Shown piece after piece: positions 10,281-20,436 of a stretch of 25,025 nucleotides of DNA. Made by a program: the position numbers and the translations under genes. The notes beneath the pieces were generated by a model. It made no database searches. It saw nothing but the letters and a program-made list of their open reading frames with translations, and was not told where the DNA came from. Numbering within the stretch: the stretch's first letter is position 1; each line of letters opens with the position of its first letter. The stretch is from Penium margaritaceum (lineage: Eukaryota; Streptophyta; Zygnematophyceae; Desmidiales; Peniaceae), in assembly GCA_023375785.1 (NCBI GenBank), contig SZWC01001595.1, forward strand, positions 7,859 through 32,883, in the 5' to 3' direction.

Positions 10281-11260
10281 GTGGATGATTTGTATCGCGT
10301 TCCTCGGACTTCTCCTCCTCCTCTCTATCCTTCCTCTTCTGCTCGTGTGTTTGTCACTGGTGTTCTCTTTGTTGGACACCAGCCATTGCTGCATCGTCGT
10401 GTTTGTCACGTGGACTCAGATACTACGTCTAAGCTCATTCGGACACAGCTCGCACTCGGTCTTGACGCGGTATCTTTTGAGAGGCCGTCCAAGACCTTCT
10501 TTTCTGCGCTCAGGGTGAGATGCATCGTTGCACTTACCTTGATTCCCGCTCTCGAGCACTTCGCCACCTCGAGTTGGTCCATTCGGACCTTCTCGGTCCT
10601 CTCCTTGTCGAGTCTTTGTCCGATCGGGGCCGGTACGTCATTAACCTGACCGATGACTTCACCCGGATACGTTGGGTCTACAGCCTGTGCCAGAAGAGCG
10701 ATGCCGCTCTCGCGGTTCGCATATGGCTAGTTATGACTGAGCGTCAGTCCCGCCAGACATTGCAAACGTTCCGCTCGAATCATGGTCGCAAGATGGATAG
10801 TTCCTTTAACGAGCACGTTGTTTTCCACCAGGTCTCTGCTCCTGCTACTCCTCAGCAGAGCAGTGTCTCTAAGTGCTAGAACCGCACCATGGAGGATGAG
10901 GTTTGCGCTATGCGGTCCGAGTGCGGTCTGCCTGAGTCCTTCATGTTTGAAGGATTCACCTACATGACGTAAGTCTAGAACCGCCTCCCCCCGCATGGTC
11001 CCCTTCCGAACCATATTACATTGTACGAGCTCTTGTTTGGCCATCATGCTGATCCTCGTCTCGCTCATTTCTGGGGCTCCGTGGCTTGTGTGTTGAACAC
11101 CGAGGACCAGCAGGGGTCCAAGGTCTCTCCGCGAGGTCGCTTGTGTGCCTTTGTGGGCATCTTCCCATAGTTGAAGGTCTCGCACTTTTAGGATCCCGCT
11201 CGTTGTCGCATTGTTGAGTCGCGACACACTCTTCTTCGAGTCTCTCACCTACCGTGGCCT
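10281..11260 (+). pseudogene. Copia A integrase, frameshifted and catalytically damaged
   Basis: The zinc module LLHRRVCHVD lies in one frame (from about 10385). The second half (CAQGEMHR, then LVHSDLLGPL and LTDDFTRIRWVYSL) lies in another frame from about 10512, so at least one frameshift separates them. The second catalytic Asp is Asn (FRSNHGRKM where C has FRSDRGGEF), and the third acidic residue is Lys (SVSKC where C has GVSER). Both are consistent with G-to-A changes. Stops at 10877 (TAG), 10970 (TAA), 10976 (TAG) and 11189 (TAG) fall at conserved Trp sites; the TAG at 11168 does not. Another frameshift occurs near 11225 in ESRHTLL. The enzyme would have inserted the cDNA; this copy is dead. 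Confidence 0.8.
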
Positions 11261-11735
11261 GACCACCATCATGTCGATGGCCATCACGCACGTTCCTACG
11301 TGTGAGGCTTCTTGACGGATGGGGGAGTCTGTGCCTACAAGCATCTCTCATCCGACAGATGTGTCTCTTTGATCCCCCTCCCCTTCTTGGTCTCCGGCCC
11401 TTGATGACCCTACGATCATCGCTGTCGGTCCAGAGACCTCTCCTGCTCAGCCCGTTTCTATCCATAACCCCCCGCACCCCACAGGCACACATGATTCTGT
11501 ACCCATGCCCACCAGCACTCCTACCTCTGTGCGTTAGCCGGCCTCTACTCCTGCTCCTGTTGCTTCACTCACACCCAACCCTGCGTCCCCTGACACTTCA
11601 CCAACATCTCCTCACACTACATCACCTGCTCCTTTGTCTCACTCATCACCAGCTATGGTTGTGCCCGTCTCTGAGCCTTAGGTGAGCTCTAGGAGCCCAG
11701 GATACTCGCGTGAGCCCGGTGGCCATCTTTGACCA
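11261..11735 (+). other. Integrase-RT spacer of element A
   Basis: C-rich sequence encoding Pro/Ser/Thr-rich low-complexity peptide in broken frames. It corresponds to the Ser/Pro-rich spacer of C (about 2050-2500) and to the minisatellite spacer of B. No conserved domain is expected or seen. Confidence 0.6.
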
Positions 11736-12915
11736 TTGGTCTCTGGAGTCAAGCGAGCGTCAGGTCCCGCACCTAAGCGCTCCACTCACAGCGTTGAGAA
11801 TGGTGATCCCGGCACGAAAGCCCTAGGCCTTAGTTTCCACACAGATCACACAGAGGTGCATCCAACGTGTCCTGTCGGGCACGATGTGGTCACTCGTGAG
11901 TTCTGCATCGCTTGTGATGTAGCAGATGATCTTGTGTTCGTCAGGCCCAACACTGAGGCGTGTGCACTTGCCACTCAGAGCTCTCCCCCGATGGCGCCTG
12001 ATCCGGGTACACTAAAGGAGGCTCTCCCATCAGAAGACGCAGACGCCTGGTGCGCTGCCTACGAGGATGAGCTTCGTGTCATCCGAGAATACGGAGTTTA
12101 CGAGCTAGTCGACCTTCCACTGGGAGGCTATTCAGGTCAAGTGCGTCTTTCGCAAGAAAGTGAAGCCGGATGGCTCACTGGAATGCCACAAGGCTTGCTT
12201 GGTCATCATGGGGTATTCCCAAATCAAAGGCGTCAATTACACTGACACCTTCGTCCCTGTCGGTCGCATGACCTCAACTCGCGCTCTATTTGGTGTCGTG
12301 GCTCAGCATGACTATGAACTGCACCAGATGGATGTGAACAATGTGTTCCTCCATGGCTCGCTGGACGAGGGGATCTACGTGGCCTAGCCACCAGGCTTCA
12401 AGGACGGTGACAAGGTTTGGCGCTTGCACAAGTCCTTGTACGACCTCAAGCAGTCTCCTCGGTGCCGGAACCAAGAGATCACAGGGACCCTGACTCGCGC
12501 GGGGTATGTACAGAGCGCGGCAGATCCTGCTCTTTTCATCCGACAGTCACCTGCACGGTTCACCGCCATTTTGGTCTATCTGGACGACCTCCTGATCGCG
12601 TCTCCCACTATGGAGGTCGTAAAGGAGTCCAAGGTGGTCCTCCAGATTGCCTATAGGATGAAGGACCTTGGTCCTGTAGCGGAGTTTCTTGGCATGGAGA
12701 TTGTGCGAGACCGCAAACGTCGGACACCCCTACTGCATCAAGCCCGATACGCACGTATTGTGGGGGAGCGTTGCAGTGATCTCCTTGGCACAGTACCTAC
12801 AACCTCCACACCTCTCACACCTGACGGGCAGGATGCCCTACATGTGGACAACTTTACACAGCTGGGAGAGACTGGACGTGACCTTGTACCTTCGTCTTAT
12901 CGGATCTCTGATGTA
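11736..12915 (+). pseudogene. Copia A reverse transcriptase, interrupted by element B
   Basis: The RT start (YELVDLP at about 12099) is in one frame. After a shift near 12150 the rest follows in another frame: GYSQIKGVNYTDTFVPVGR, HQMDVNNVFLHGSL, LYDLKQSPRC, and the catalytic VYLDDLLIAS (from about 12574). A TAG at 12385 stands where C has Gln in MVQPPGF. A further shift near 12890 precedes LRLIGSLMYL. At that Leu codon the sequence is cut by element B, and RNase H continues at 21391. The YLDD variant of the YxDD box keeps both aspartates. Confidence 0.85.
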
Positions 12916-12920
12916 CCTGG
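12916..12920 (+). repeat. Target-site duplication of element B, left copy
   Basis: CCTGG precedes TGTTGG of the 5' LTR and recurs directly after the 3' LTR at 21386-21390. A 5-bp duplication is normal for copia integrase. Confidence 0.9.
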
Positions 12921-13764
12921 TGTTGGTTTTCGTGTATCTCTCATTGTACTCTATTGTGTCCTGCCGGCTTGTGTACATTGGCTTACAGATGACTGACGGT
13001 GAGACTTGACACTACTGGAGTGTCGTTCGGTGGAGCCGACGCACGCTGAGGCCTTGTCACAGTTCGCTGGAACCTCCTCCCTCCGGCGACGCGCTCAGCT
13101 CCATCGGCAGGCCTCCTCGTCGGTTGGGCCGCCGGCGGTCACTGCCACTACAGATGCTGTCTACATGCACCCAACGCTGTTTCTGGCTGTGCAAATCCGT
13201 CTGCAGCATCATGCTCTACCTGGGGTCCATGTCTCTTGTTGTGTGGCACTGTTTGGCATCATGGACTGTCATAGGCACTGCTTGGGTTTGGGCAGCCATA
13301 ACTCTTTGCTGCTATTTTTCTAGCTGATTCTGACCGCACGACTGCGTTCGCAGCGTTGGTATTATGGTATGGTCCAGTTTTCAGGCAAAACGGACTACGT
13401 CCAGGGTTTGGGCTGTCGGGCGTCTGGCACGGCTCAGCGAGAAAACCCTGCCTGCCAGAAAATATGTCTAGGTCTGATTCGCTGGTTAGCTAAGTAACAA
13501 GTTATACACTAGTGGGGGGGTTAGAACTTGGAGGGGTCTCCCACTGTTGCTTATTCTTCATTCCTAATCAGTCACTTTAAGTTTCCAGCTGCTTTCTGGC
13601 GCTAACACTGGCGCGCACATTTCTGAGTAACAAACCCAGAGCTTCCAGACTTAGTCTCTAGAGCAACAGACTGAGGGAGCAGCAGACTTAAGCAACAAGC
13701 GTGGAAGCCCGCACACTGCATCAACAACGCTGCTGTCCCACCTTTCTGCCTAGCGTTTCCTTCT
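12921..13764 (+). repeat. 5' LTR of element B
   Basis: It starts TGTTGGTTTTCG and ends GCGTTTCCTTCT, directly before the primer-binding site. It matches 20537-21385 along its whole length with scattered substitutions. A shared block near the right end (AACTTGGAGGGGTCTCCCA, about 13528) is partly self-complementary. The LTR should carry the promoter and poly(A) signals, but no TATA box is certain. Confidence 0.93.
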
Positions 13765-13776
13765 TGGTATCAGAGC
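13765..13776 (+). other. Primer-binding site of element B (initiator tRNA-Met)
   Basis: TGGTATCAGAGC abuts the LTR end and is complementary to the 3' end of initiator tRNA-Met. This position fixes the LTR border at 13764. Confidence 0.9.
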
Positions 13777-13855
13777 CAGAGCGTAGCAGCAGTAGCAGAA
13801 GACTGACGTACAAGTGCCAGACAACGCCGGCGGACCTCCATACGCGCCAGTGTAG

Positions 13856-13973
13856 GGGAAATGCTGCCGGATTTTTTCCGGCAGCATTGACCCGCCTGGT
13901 GGCGGCGTCTGAATTTTTCCCACGACCATTGGGCCAGGGGAAATGCTGCTGGATTTTTTCGGGCAGCATTGAC
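13856..13973 (+). repeat. Two tandem copies of a strong stem-loop in B's leader
   Basis: At 13860-13888 the arms AATGCTGCCGGA and TCCGGCAGCATT pair perfectly over 12 bp around a loop of five T. About 82 bp later (13942-13970) a second copy of the same block has arms with one wobble and one mismatch. Both copies share flanking GGGGAA and GACC. The position just after the primer-binding site is where LTR retroelements often carry dimerisation or packaging signals; that role here is inference. Confidence 0.8.
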
Positions 13974-14063
13974 CTCCACGCTTGACGTGAGGAGGTGAGC
14001 GGCAGGCCACGTCAGGCGCTTGCTGGCGACGACGCACGCGGCGACGTCATCCAGGTGTGACTG

Positions 14064-14340
14064 ACAGCAGCAGCCCACAACAGCAGCAGCAACAGCTTGC
14101 AGCAGCAACGAGCAGTGGCAGCAGGAGCCAGCAGTAGCACCAGCTTGCAACAGCTCGTAGTAGCAGCAGCCCATAGCAGCAGCGGCAGTAGCGAGCAGCA
14201 GCCGACAATAGCAGCAGCTGGAAACAGCTCGCAGCAGCAGTAGCCGGCGGCAGTAGCAGCAGCAGCAACGGCTGCGGGGGCAGCTAGCAACAGGAGTGGC
14301 TGCATCGGCAGCCAACAGTAGCAATGGCCGCAGTTGCCTG
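14064..14340 (+). repeat. Imperfect CAG/GCA-rich tract in B's leader
   Basis: Dense CAG/GCA triplets with interruptions fill about 280 bp. A second CAG-rich block follows at 14530-14600 and a third inside gag (14900-14995). Long minus-strand ORFs here (Leu/Cys/Ala-rich) are by-products of the triplet repeat, not genes. Confidence 0.75.
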
Positions 14341-14471
14341 CAGCTCGCTGCTCGCTATAAGCAGCGAGCTGCTCGTAGCGAGCTCGCTGCTCGCAGCGAG
14401 CAGCGAGTAGCGAGCAGCGAGCAGCGAGCTCGTTGCTCGCGGCTCGTCACTCGCTGCGAGCAGTGAGATCG
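14341..14471 (+). repeat. GAGCTCGCTGCTCGC inverted-repeat cluster
   Basis: About 130 bp consist almost entirely of alternating GCAGCGAGC and GCTCGCTGC words, including the palindrome AGCGAGCTCGCT. The transcript could fold into several alternative hairpins. A similar shorter cluster lies in the 3' LTR of element C at 4629-4669. An A-rich run follows at 14484-14509. Confidence 0.75.
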
Positions 14472-14631
14472 TTTTGACGAGCAAAAAAGAAAAAAAAGAA
14501 CAAAAAAAAGCCCCACCCTCCGACCAGGAGCAACGGTAGCAACAGCAGTAGCAGCAAGTAGTAGCAAGCAGCAGAAGCAGCAGCAACAGCAGTTGTAACC
14601 GCATAGCAATGGCTCCATCAACGACTGCTGC

Positions 14632-14781
14632 TGACGTCAGCGGCCGTCCACCGACGTCACTGCCGACGTCATTGCTGACATCATCAACAACACAAAAAAA
14701 CAACAAAGGAGTACCCATGCACATACCGCAGTAGCATCTGCTGTCGTCAGCCATCCTAGGCTGACATCAGTGCTGACATCA
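14632..14781 (+). promoter_or_regulatory. Cluster of GACGTC/GACATC motifs upstream of B gag
   Basis: The palindrome CTGACGTCAG contains TGACGTCA, the consensus site of ATF/CREB-type and plant C-box bZIP factors. CGACGTCA follows twice, and TGACATCA occurs at about 14677, 14762 and 14774. The motifs are spaced 10 to 85 bp apart between the CAG tract and the gag ATG. The sequence match is direct; any enhancer role is inference, and the spacing may just reflect decayed tandem repeats. Confidence 0.4.
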
Positions 14782-14836
14782 GCAGCACATCAAAGAGAAA
14801 AAAACAAACAAAGGAAGAGGGGTACCAAAGCCCACT

Positions 14837-16416
14837 ATGGCTAATAGCCCGTCTGGGGAGGGGTTCTCCTCTGGTAGGGGGAACCCCAGCCACCCTTTCA
14901 TGCAGCAGCTACAGTAGTAACAGAAAAGGCAGCAGCAGTAGCAGCAGCAGCAACAACAGCAGTTGTAGCAGCCGCAACAACAGCAACAGCTCTCCAGCAT
15001 CGTTGGCGGCAACCCTGACCCCCTGGCTACCATTCACCAATAGCTCGCCGCCTTGACGTAGCAGCTTGCAGCGCTACAGCCATTAGCCTCCCAGACTGTC
15101 ACCATTGCACTACCACAATTCATTCCTCCTGGACACGCCAGGCCCGTTGTGCTCGCTGCCACACATTACCTGGCGTAGCAGCAGACTCATCGCTAGCGGC
15201 AGACGATGACCTCCATCCTTGGCCCCACTCTGGGCACAGATAGAAGGAATTTGAGACGTCGCCCCCGCCGCTTCAGGCCGCCGAGCAGTTCACGAGCTGG
15301 GAGCTCAGCTTCTGGATCTGGACACATGGTGAGGGCCTGTGGGCATACTACACCCTCCCGTATGACCCCACCCAGGCCAACCAGTTGTATGACGTTGGTC
15401 ACACCGTACGTGCCCTCGTCCCCGTCGCCCATCCGGCTTCCCGCCTGGCCCTAGAGCCTGTCCTTGGCAACTTCACCGATGGCGCCACCCTAGACCCTGC
15501 AACCGCGTGACACGTCCTCACTCGTTCGCATTGCCTGTCCAGCGAGGCTGAGACCAGCCGTTTGTTGCGGGAGTTCAAGTCCCTTTAGATGGGGGAGACT
15601 CAGACAGTCTTCACCTATTGGCAGGGGGCGGAGGACATCCTTCGTCGCCTCGGCACCTCTGCCCCATCCCCTCTGGCTGCGCTCCTCACCATTAAGTGCG
15701 GTGCCACCGACGCGTACGCGGACATCTTCGTGCACTATTCCCAGGACGTCCTCTCCACCATGGCGGCCTAGGGCACCCTCATGCCTTGGGCATACAAGCT
15801 CTTCCTCCGGATTGAGGAAGCTCGTCTGGAGTCCCGACTCCAGGGGACGGAGGCTCTCGCCTCCGCTGCCGTCACCTCCGTGGCCATCGCTTCCCCCGCC
15901 GCAGCTACCTCCACCAGCTCCTCGTCACCGGGGAAGAAGAAGCGTCGTAATAAGAAGGGCAAGGGTCAGCAGCAGTAGCCGTCGACCGGGTCCTGTAGTG
16001 GTGGCTCGGTCTGCCACAACTATGGCCAACCCGGGCATGGGTGGTACACGTGCCCTCTACCGACGGACAAGGCGCGCGTCATCGCCACCATGCGTCGCCA
16101 ACGGGAGCGCCATCTCGCCTCTACCACCGTAGATGTCGCCGGCTCTGACGCCTCGGCCTCGTCCAGCAACTCCACCAGTCCAGCCGCCGCAAGCTCCGCA
16201 GCAGCACCATCCGCAGCCGTCAGCGCCTCTGTTTCCTTTACCCGCACAGCCCTCCTCCTACCCAGGCTCCGGTGTCGTCAATCCGCACTCCGTCTACACT
16301 TCCAGGTCGTCCTCGCGCGAGCGTCAGTTGGAGTAGTTCATTGCGCTCCAGCTCGGCCTGCCTCGTCCTCCCTCCCAGGGAAGTGCGAGTTGCGTCACCT
16401 CCTCTCTCCTGCCTAA
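14837..16416 (+). pseudogene. Copia B gag
   Basis: The ATG at 14837 opens MANSPSGEGFSSGRG. A Gln-rich segment follows in which TAG (14915, 14939, 14966, 15041, 15059, 15176, 15194) and TAA (14918) codons alternate with CAG and CAA. A frameshift between about 15206 and 15245 leads to the Gag core: FTSWELSFWIWTHGEGLWAYY and EFKSL-MGETQTVFTYW. The basic stretch GKKKRRNKKGKG precedes a zinc knuckle at 16012-16053 (CHNYGQPGHGWYTC; second Cys changed to Tyr). Further stops are at 15508 (TGA), 15586, 15769 and 15976 (all TAG), and 16414 (TAA). A Ser/Ala-rich linker separates the knuckle from protease. Gag would build the particle and bind RNA. Confidence 0.75.
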
Positions 16417-16422
16417 TCCTGC

Positions 16423-17040
16423 ATGACTGAGACTGAGCTGCGATCGTTTCTCGACTCCTCGTCTATCTCTTCGTCTTCCGTGGTCTCCTCTACCCCCTTC
16501 TGTGATGACATTGCGTGGCTTGACGATTGTCAGTCTCTGTTCGTCCCTCCCTCCACCGCGTCCACGTCTCTTGCTTGCTGCCATGTGACCGTCAGAAATC
16601 TGACGACTCCGGTCCAGGACCCTGCTGTGACTTGGATCATCGACTCCCGGGCAGCGCATCTCATGACAGCCTCCCGCGCGGCCTTTAGTATGCTTGGTCG
16701 TGTTGGCGATATCTCCGGTGTCCGGACGGGCTCCGGACAGGTGTTGCTTGTCTGAGGCGTCGGCGTCGTTTGTTTCCGTGGTCCTGTCGGTGATGTTTTT
16801 CTGACCAATGTCCTCTTTCTCCCCGGTCTCGAGCTCAGCCTCCTGTCTGTTACTGCCCTTGACCGCATGAGCATGGACGTTGTGCACTCGCGTGGTGTTG
16901 GCACTATGTCGTTGCGTCTTTCCGGTCTTGTTGTCTTGCACGCCACCGCACGTGGCAACCTGTGGCATGTACCTTGTCTGTCCTCCTCTCCTTCCGTCGG
17001 CCGCAACAAGCCATGTGTTTGTCACTTGCACACTCTCTCC
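16423..17040 (+). pseudogene. Copia B protease region with DSR active site
   Basis: The motif reads WIIDSRAAHLMT (from 16633), so the Gly of the Asp-Ser/Thr-Gly signature is Arg. The downstream VRTGSGQVLLV and VLFLPGLELSLLSV match A and C. A TGA at 16753 stands where A and C have Gln (VQGVGV). The frame is lost near 17040, at the start of the integrase zinc module. A functional protease is unlikely. Confidence 0.8.
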
Positions 17041-18057
17041 TCAGCACACCCACCTCTTGCACCGCCGCCTTTGCCACGTCCACTCTGTTATCGTAGATAG
17101 CATGCTCCGCACCCAGCTGGCCAAGGGCCTTGACCCGGAGACTTTCCCTCCCTCGTGCCCCATAGAGTGCATTGATTGCGCTCAGGGCAAGATGCACCGG
17201 TCCACATACCCTCTGTCTTCCTCCCGTGCATCCGCCCCTTTCGACCTGGTCCATTCCGATGTCATGGGCCCTCTCCCCACCGAGTCCGTCGGCGAGCATG
17301 GCCGCTATGTCCTCACCCTCACTGACGACTACTCTTGCTACCGCTGGGTCTTCTGCTTTCGGCAGAAGAGCGACGTTGCCCGAATAATCCAAGACGGGCT
17401 TGTCCTTCCGGAGCGGAGTGTGGTCGGTCTCTTTGTCGCTTTTGCTCCGATCACGGTGGTGAGAACATGGATGAAACCACGACCTTTCTTGCCTCCCGCG
17501 GTATCCACCACGAGACGTCCGCGCCCGCCTTGAACGGCGTCTCCGAGCGGTGGAACCGTACCATGGCCGACGCCGTTCGTACCCTGCGGGTTGAGTCTGG
17601 TCTCTCTGATGTCTTCTACTTTAAGGCCATGGTCTACATGACATGGGTCTGGAACCGGATTCCCCACGATCCCCTTCCCTGCCAGTCCACGCCGTACCAG
17701 CATTGGTGCGGTCAGCGCGCTGACCTCCGCCTGGCTCGGGTCTTGGGATGCGTGGCCATTGTGTTGCTGCCCGCCCCACAGCAGGGCGGCAAGCTCGCAC
17801 CTCGCAGATGTTTCTGCACCTTCCTTGGTGTCTCTCGTCAGTCCAAGGCCTGGCGCTTCTGGGATCCATCCCGGCACTGCATCGTCGAGTCCCGCGATGC
17901 CCTCTTCTTCGGGGACCTTTTTCCCCGCGACCTCATTCGCTCCGGCTCATCCGTATCCGTCTTGTCGCGTGGGGGAGTGGTGAGTCCGTCCTCTGTCCTG
18001 CCGCTTCCGGGTGACACATCACTCAGTCCCTCTGAGTCGGTAGTCCCGGACGCATCC
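17041..18057 (+). pseudogene. Copia B integrase
   Basis: The zinc module LLHRRLCHVH (from 17054) and CIDCAQGKMHR keeps all His and Cys ligands. The core has LVHSDVMGPL, LTDDYSCYRWVF and, after a frameshift near 17430, FCSDHGGENM and LNGVSERWNRTMADAVRTL. The catalytic D, D and E are therefore present, but the usual TPQQ before NGVSER is missing. The C-terminal part (MTWVWNRIPH, FLGVSRQSKAWRFWDP, ESRDALFF) is well preserved and keeps the Trp residues that are TAG in elements A and C. It runs into the Pro/Ala/Ser-rich minisatellite spacer. Confidence 0.85.
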
Positions 18058-18520
18058 TCTAGCCCCTCCGGGCCAACAGCCCCAGTCGCGTCCACTGGCC
18101 CCCCCGGGCCGACAGCCCCAGCCACGTCCGCTGGCCCCTCCGGGTCGAGAGCCCCAGTCGCGTCTGCTGGCCCCTCCGAGCTAGCAGCTGCGGTGGCGCC
18201 CACTGGCCCCTCCGGGCTGGTAGCCCCAGTCGCACCCATTTGCCTCTCTAGGCCGACAGCCCCGGTCGCGTCCGCTGGCTCGTCCGAGCCAACAGCCCGG
18301 TGGCGCCCATTGGCCCCTCCGGGCCGCCACCCCAAGTTGCATCCACTGCCCCTCCCGGCCGACAGGCCCAATCGCACCTGCTGGCCCCTCGGAGTCAGCA
18401 GCCCCGGTCGCGCCCACTGGACCGTCCGGGCCGACGGCCCCAGTCGCGCCCGCTGGCCCCTCCGGGCTAGCAGCCTCAGTCGCGCCCGCTGGCCCCTCGG
18501 GCCAGCAGCCCCGTCCGCCT
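18058..18520 (+). repeat. 36-bp minisatellite, 13 units, in the integrase-RT spacer of B
   Basis: Tandem units of 36 bp start at 18058, 18094, 18130, 18166, 18202, 18238, 18274, 18309, 18345, 18380, 18416, 18452 and 18488. Intact units encode a 12-residue repeat of the type AGPSGPTAPVAS. Units 7 and 9 are 35 bp and the last unit is 33 bp. The one-base losses shift the frame (peptide RWPLRASS type) and the total loss is a multiple of three, so the downstream frame is regained. This is coding sequence of a flexible linker, not a separate gene. Confidence 0.88.
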
Positions 18521-19770
18521 CCGTTGACCCGCTGGACTCGGTTCCATCTCCTGCCCTACCACGCTACACACGTGGCCCAGGCTACAGCCTACGACCTAGG
18601 CCGTCGGTGAGCTCGCAGACCGTCGGACCGCGCTTTGTGGCGCCTTGACCCCCTGTGGCTCCACGTGTCTCCTCCACTCCCACGGTCATGAGTGGGGACC
18701 CTGGCACCACGGCCCTCGGCCTAACCACTTCGGCCATCATTGCAGATGTTCACCTCCGTACTGGGCTACACCATTCTTCATCACGAGCATTGGCACGGTG
18801 TCGTGGCTGCACTCGCGTGCATCCCACCTGGAGCTCGAGATGCACACGCTCTCTCAGTCCGCTCCACAGCACGCTCGAAGGATCCAGCCACCCTGCGTGA
18901 GGCACGAGCCTCTCCTGAGGCCGCACACTGGGACGCTGCCTGTGCTGGTGAGCTCGTTGCTATCCGGCAGCACCACGTGTATGACCTTGTCGACCTTCCT
19001 CCAGGTCGGAACGCCATCGGCGCCAAGTGGGTCTTTCGGCGGAAATGGAACCCCGACAGGTCCTTGGACAAGTACAAGGCCCGCCTCACAGCCAGGGGGT
19101 TCGCCCAGATCCCTGGGGTCGATTACGACCAGATCTTTGCCCCAATTGACCGGTTCTCCACTAGCCAGGCGCTCTTCCGCCTGGTTGCCCAGCGTGGGTG
19201 GGAGCTGCATCACATGGACGTGAGCAATGCTTTTCTCCATGGCTCACTAGAGGGTGAGGAGCTCTACATGGTGTAGTCCCCAGGCTTCGACGACGGCATT
19301 GGGAGAGTCTGGCGACTGCGGAAGGCCCTCTATGGCCTGAAGCAGTCGCCTCAGTGCTGGAACCAGGAGATCACCAACACGCTCCTTCGCGGCGGCCTCC
19401 AGCCTAGCACCGCTGACCCAACACTGTTTGTCAGTTTGCAAGGCCAAACTTTCGCAGCTGCTCTGGTTTACGTCGAAGATCTCCTCATCGCGTCGCCAGA
19501 CACGGCTGCCATCCAGCGTGTCAAGGACTTGCTGCACGTCGCCTACCAGATGAAGGATCTCGGATCTACCCGAGTCTTTCTGGGCATGGAGCTCGAGCAT
19601 GATCGCTCCCAGGGCGTCCTGCACATCCACAAGGTTGCCTATGTGCAGACTCTGTCCACCCGCTTTGCCGAGGACCTGCCACTCGTGCCGAGCGCATCTT
19701 CACCCATGTCACCTAATGGTCAAGTGAAGCTGAAGAGTCCTGACCCAACTATTGTGGGGGACCCGTTGAC
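18521..19770 (+). pseudogene. Copia B reverse transcriptase with YVED
   Basis: A short linker reaches a TGA at 18646. A frameshift between about 18740 and 18900 leads into RT: YDLVDLPPGRNAIGAKWVF (about 18979), KARLTARGFAQIPGVDY, HHMDVSNAFLHGSL (19211), LYGLKQSPQCW, and the polymerase box. That box reads YVED (19469-19480) in place of YVDD, so the first catalytic Asp is Glu. A TAG at 19274 replaces the Gln of MVQPPGF. The frame ends near 19772 and RNase H continues in another frame. Polymerase activity would be impaired even without the stops. Confidence 0.88.
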
Positions 19771-20436
19771 GTGACCACGTATCTGCGAGTCATCGGATCA
19801 CTGATGTTCCTGGCGATGACGACACGCCCATACATCGCGTTTGCCGTCAACCTCCTGGACCAGTTTTCTCAGGAGCCGCGTCACCTCCACTTCGAGGCCG
19901 CGATCCGAGTACTGCGGTATGTCTTCTCGACTCCTCGCCGAGGTCTCATGTTTCGCCGCCAGCCGTCTGTTGTCGCGATAGGCTACACCGACAGTGACTG
20001 GGCCCGCAGTCCGGACGGTGAGAGTCGCACAAGCTGGATCTTTCTGATTGGCGGCACAGGTGTGTCGTGATGCAGTGGCAAGCAGGGGTACATTGCACGC
20101 ATTATTGCTGAGGCTGAGTATGTGGCCCTTGGCTCAGGCGCGTGTGAGAGTGTGTGGTTGCGTCGTCTGTTCTCCGAGTTGCGTCAGTCTGTCGCATCCA
20201 TCACCTTGCATTGTGACAATGAGAGTGTCATGGCCATCACCGACAATGACGGCGTGCATCACACACGCATAAAGCACATCAATGTTGAGTATCACTATGT
20301 ACGTTCATTGTTGCATGAAGGCAGCATCAGCATCGTGTGGGTTGACACAGCACTGTAGCAAGCTGACTTCTTGACCAAGGCACAGAAGCGCGACTCGTTC
20401 AAGAAGGCTGTGAGTTCGGTTGGCGTGCGTCCGTGA
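19771..20436 (+). pseudogene. Copia B RNase H and polyprotein end
   Basis: LRVIGSLMFLAMTTRPYIAF connects RT to RNase H. Catalytic motifs are GYTDSDWA (about 19984), EAEYVALGSGACESVWL, LHCDNES (about 20212) and TRIKHINVEYHYVR. The terminal motif ADFLTKAQK precedes a TGA at 20434-20436. Stops at 20068 (TGA, at the conserved Trp of VSWKSGKQG) and 20356 (TAG, where C has Gln) interrupt it. The segment GYIARIIAEAEYVA is altered relative to the SSSEAEYVA of A and C. Confidence 0.85.

Noticed and set aside
13006..13327. Plus-strand ORFs inside the 5' LTR of B
   Set aside because: The matching part of the 3' LTR does not preserve the frames; no domain.
14012..15033. Minus-strand ORFs rich in Leu, Cys and Ala in B's leader
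   Set aside because: They are translations of CAG/GCA triplet repeats with no domain pattern.
17838..18417. Minus-strand ORFs over the 36-bp minisatellite
   Set aside because: Repeat by-products opposite the integrase-RT spacer of B.
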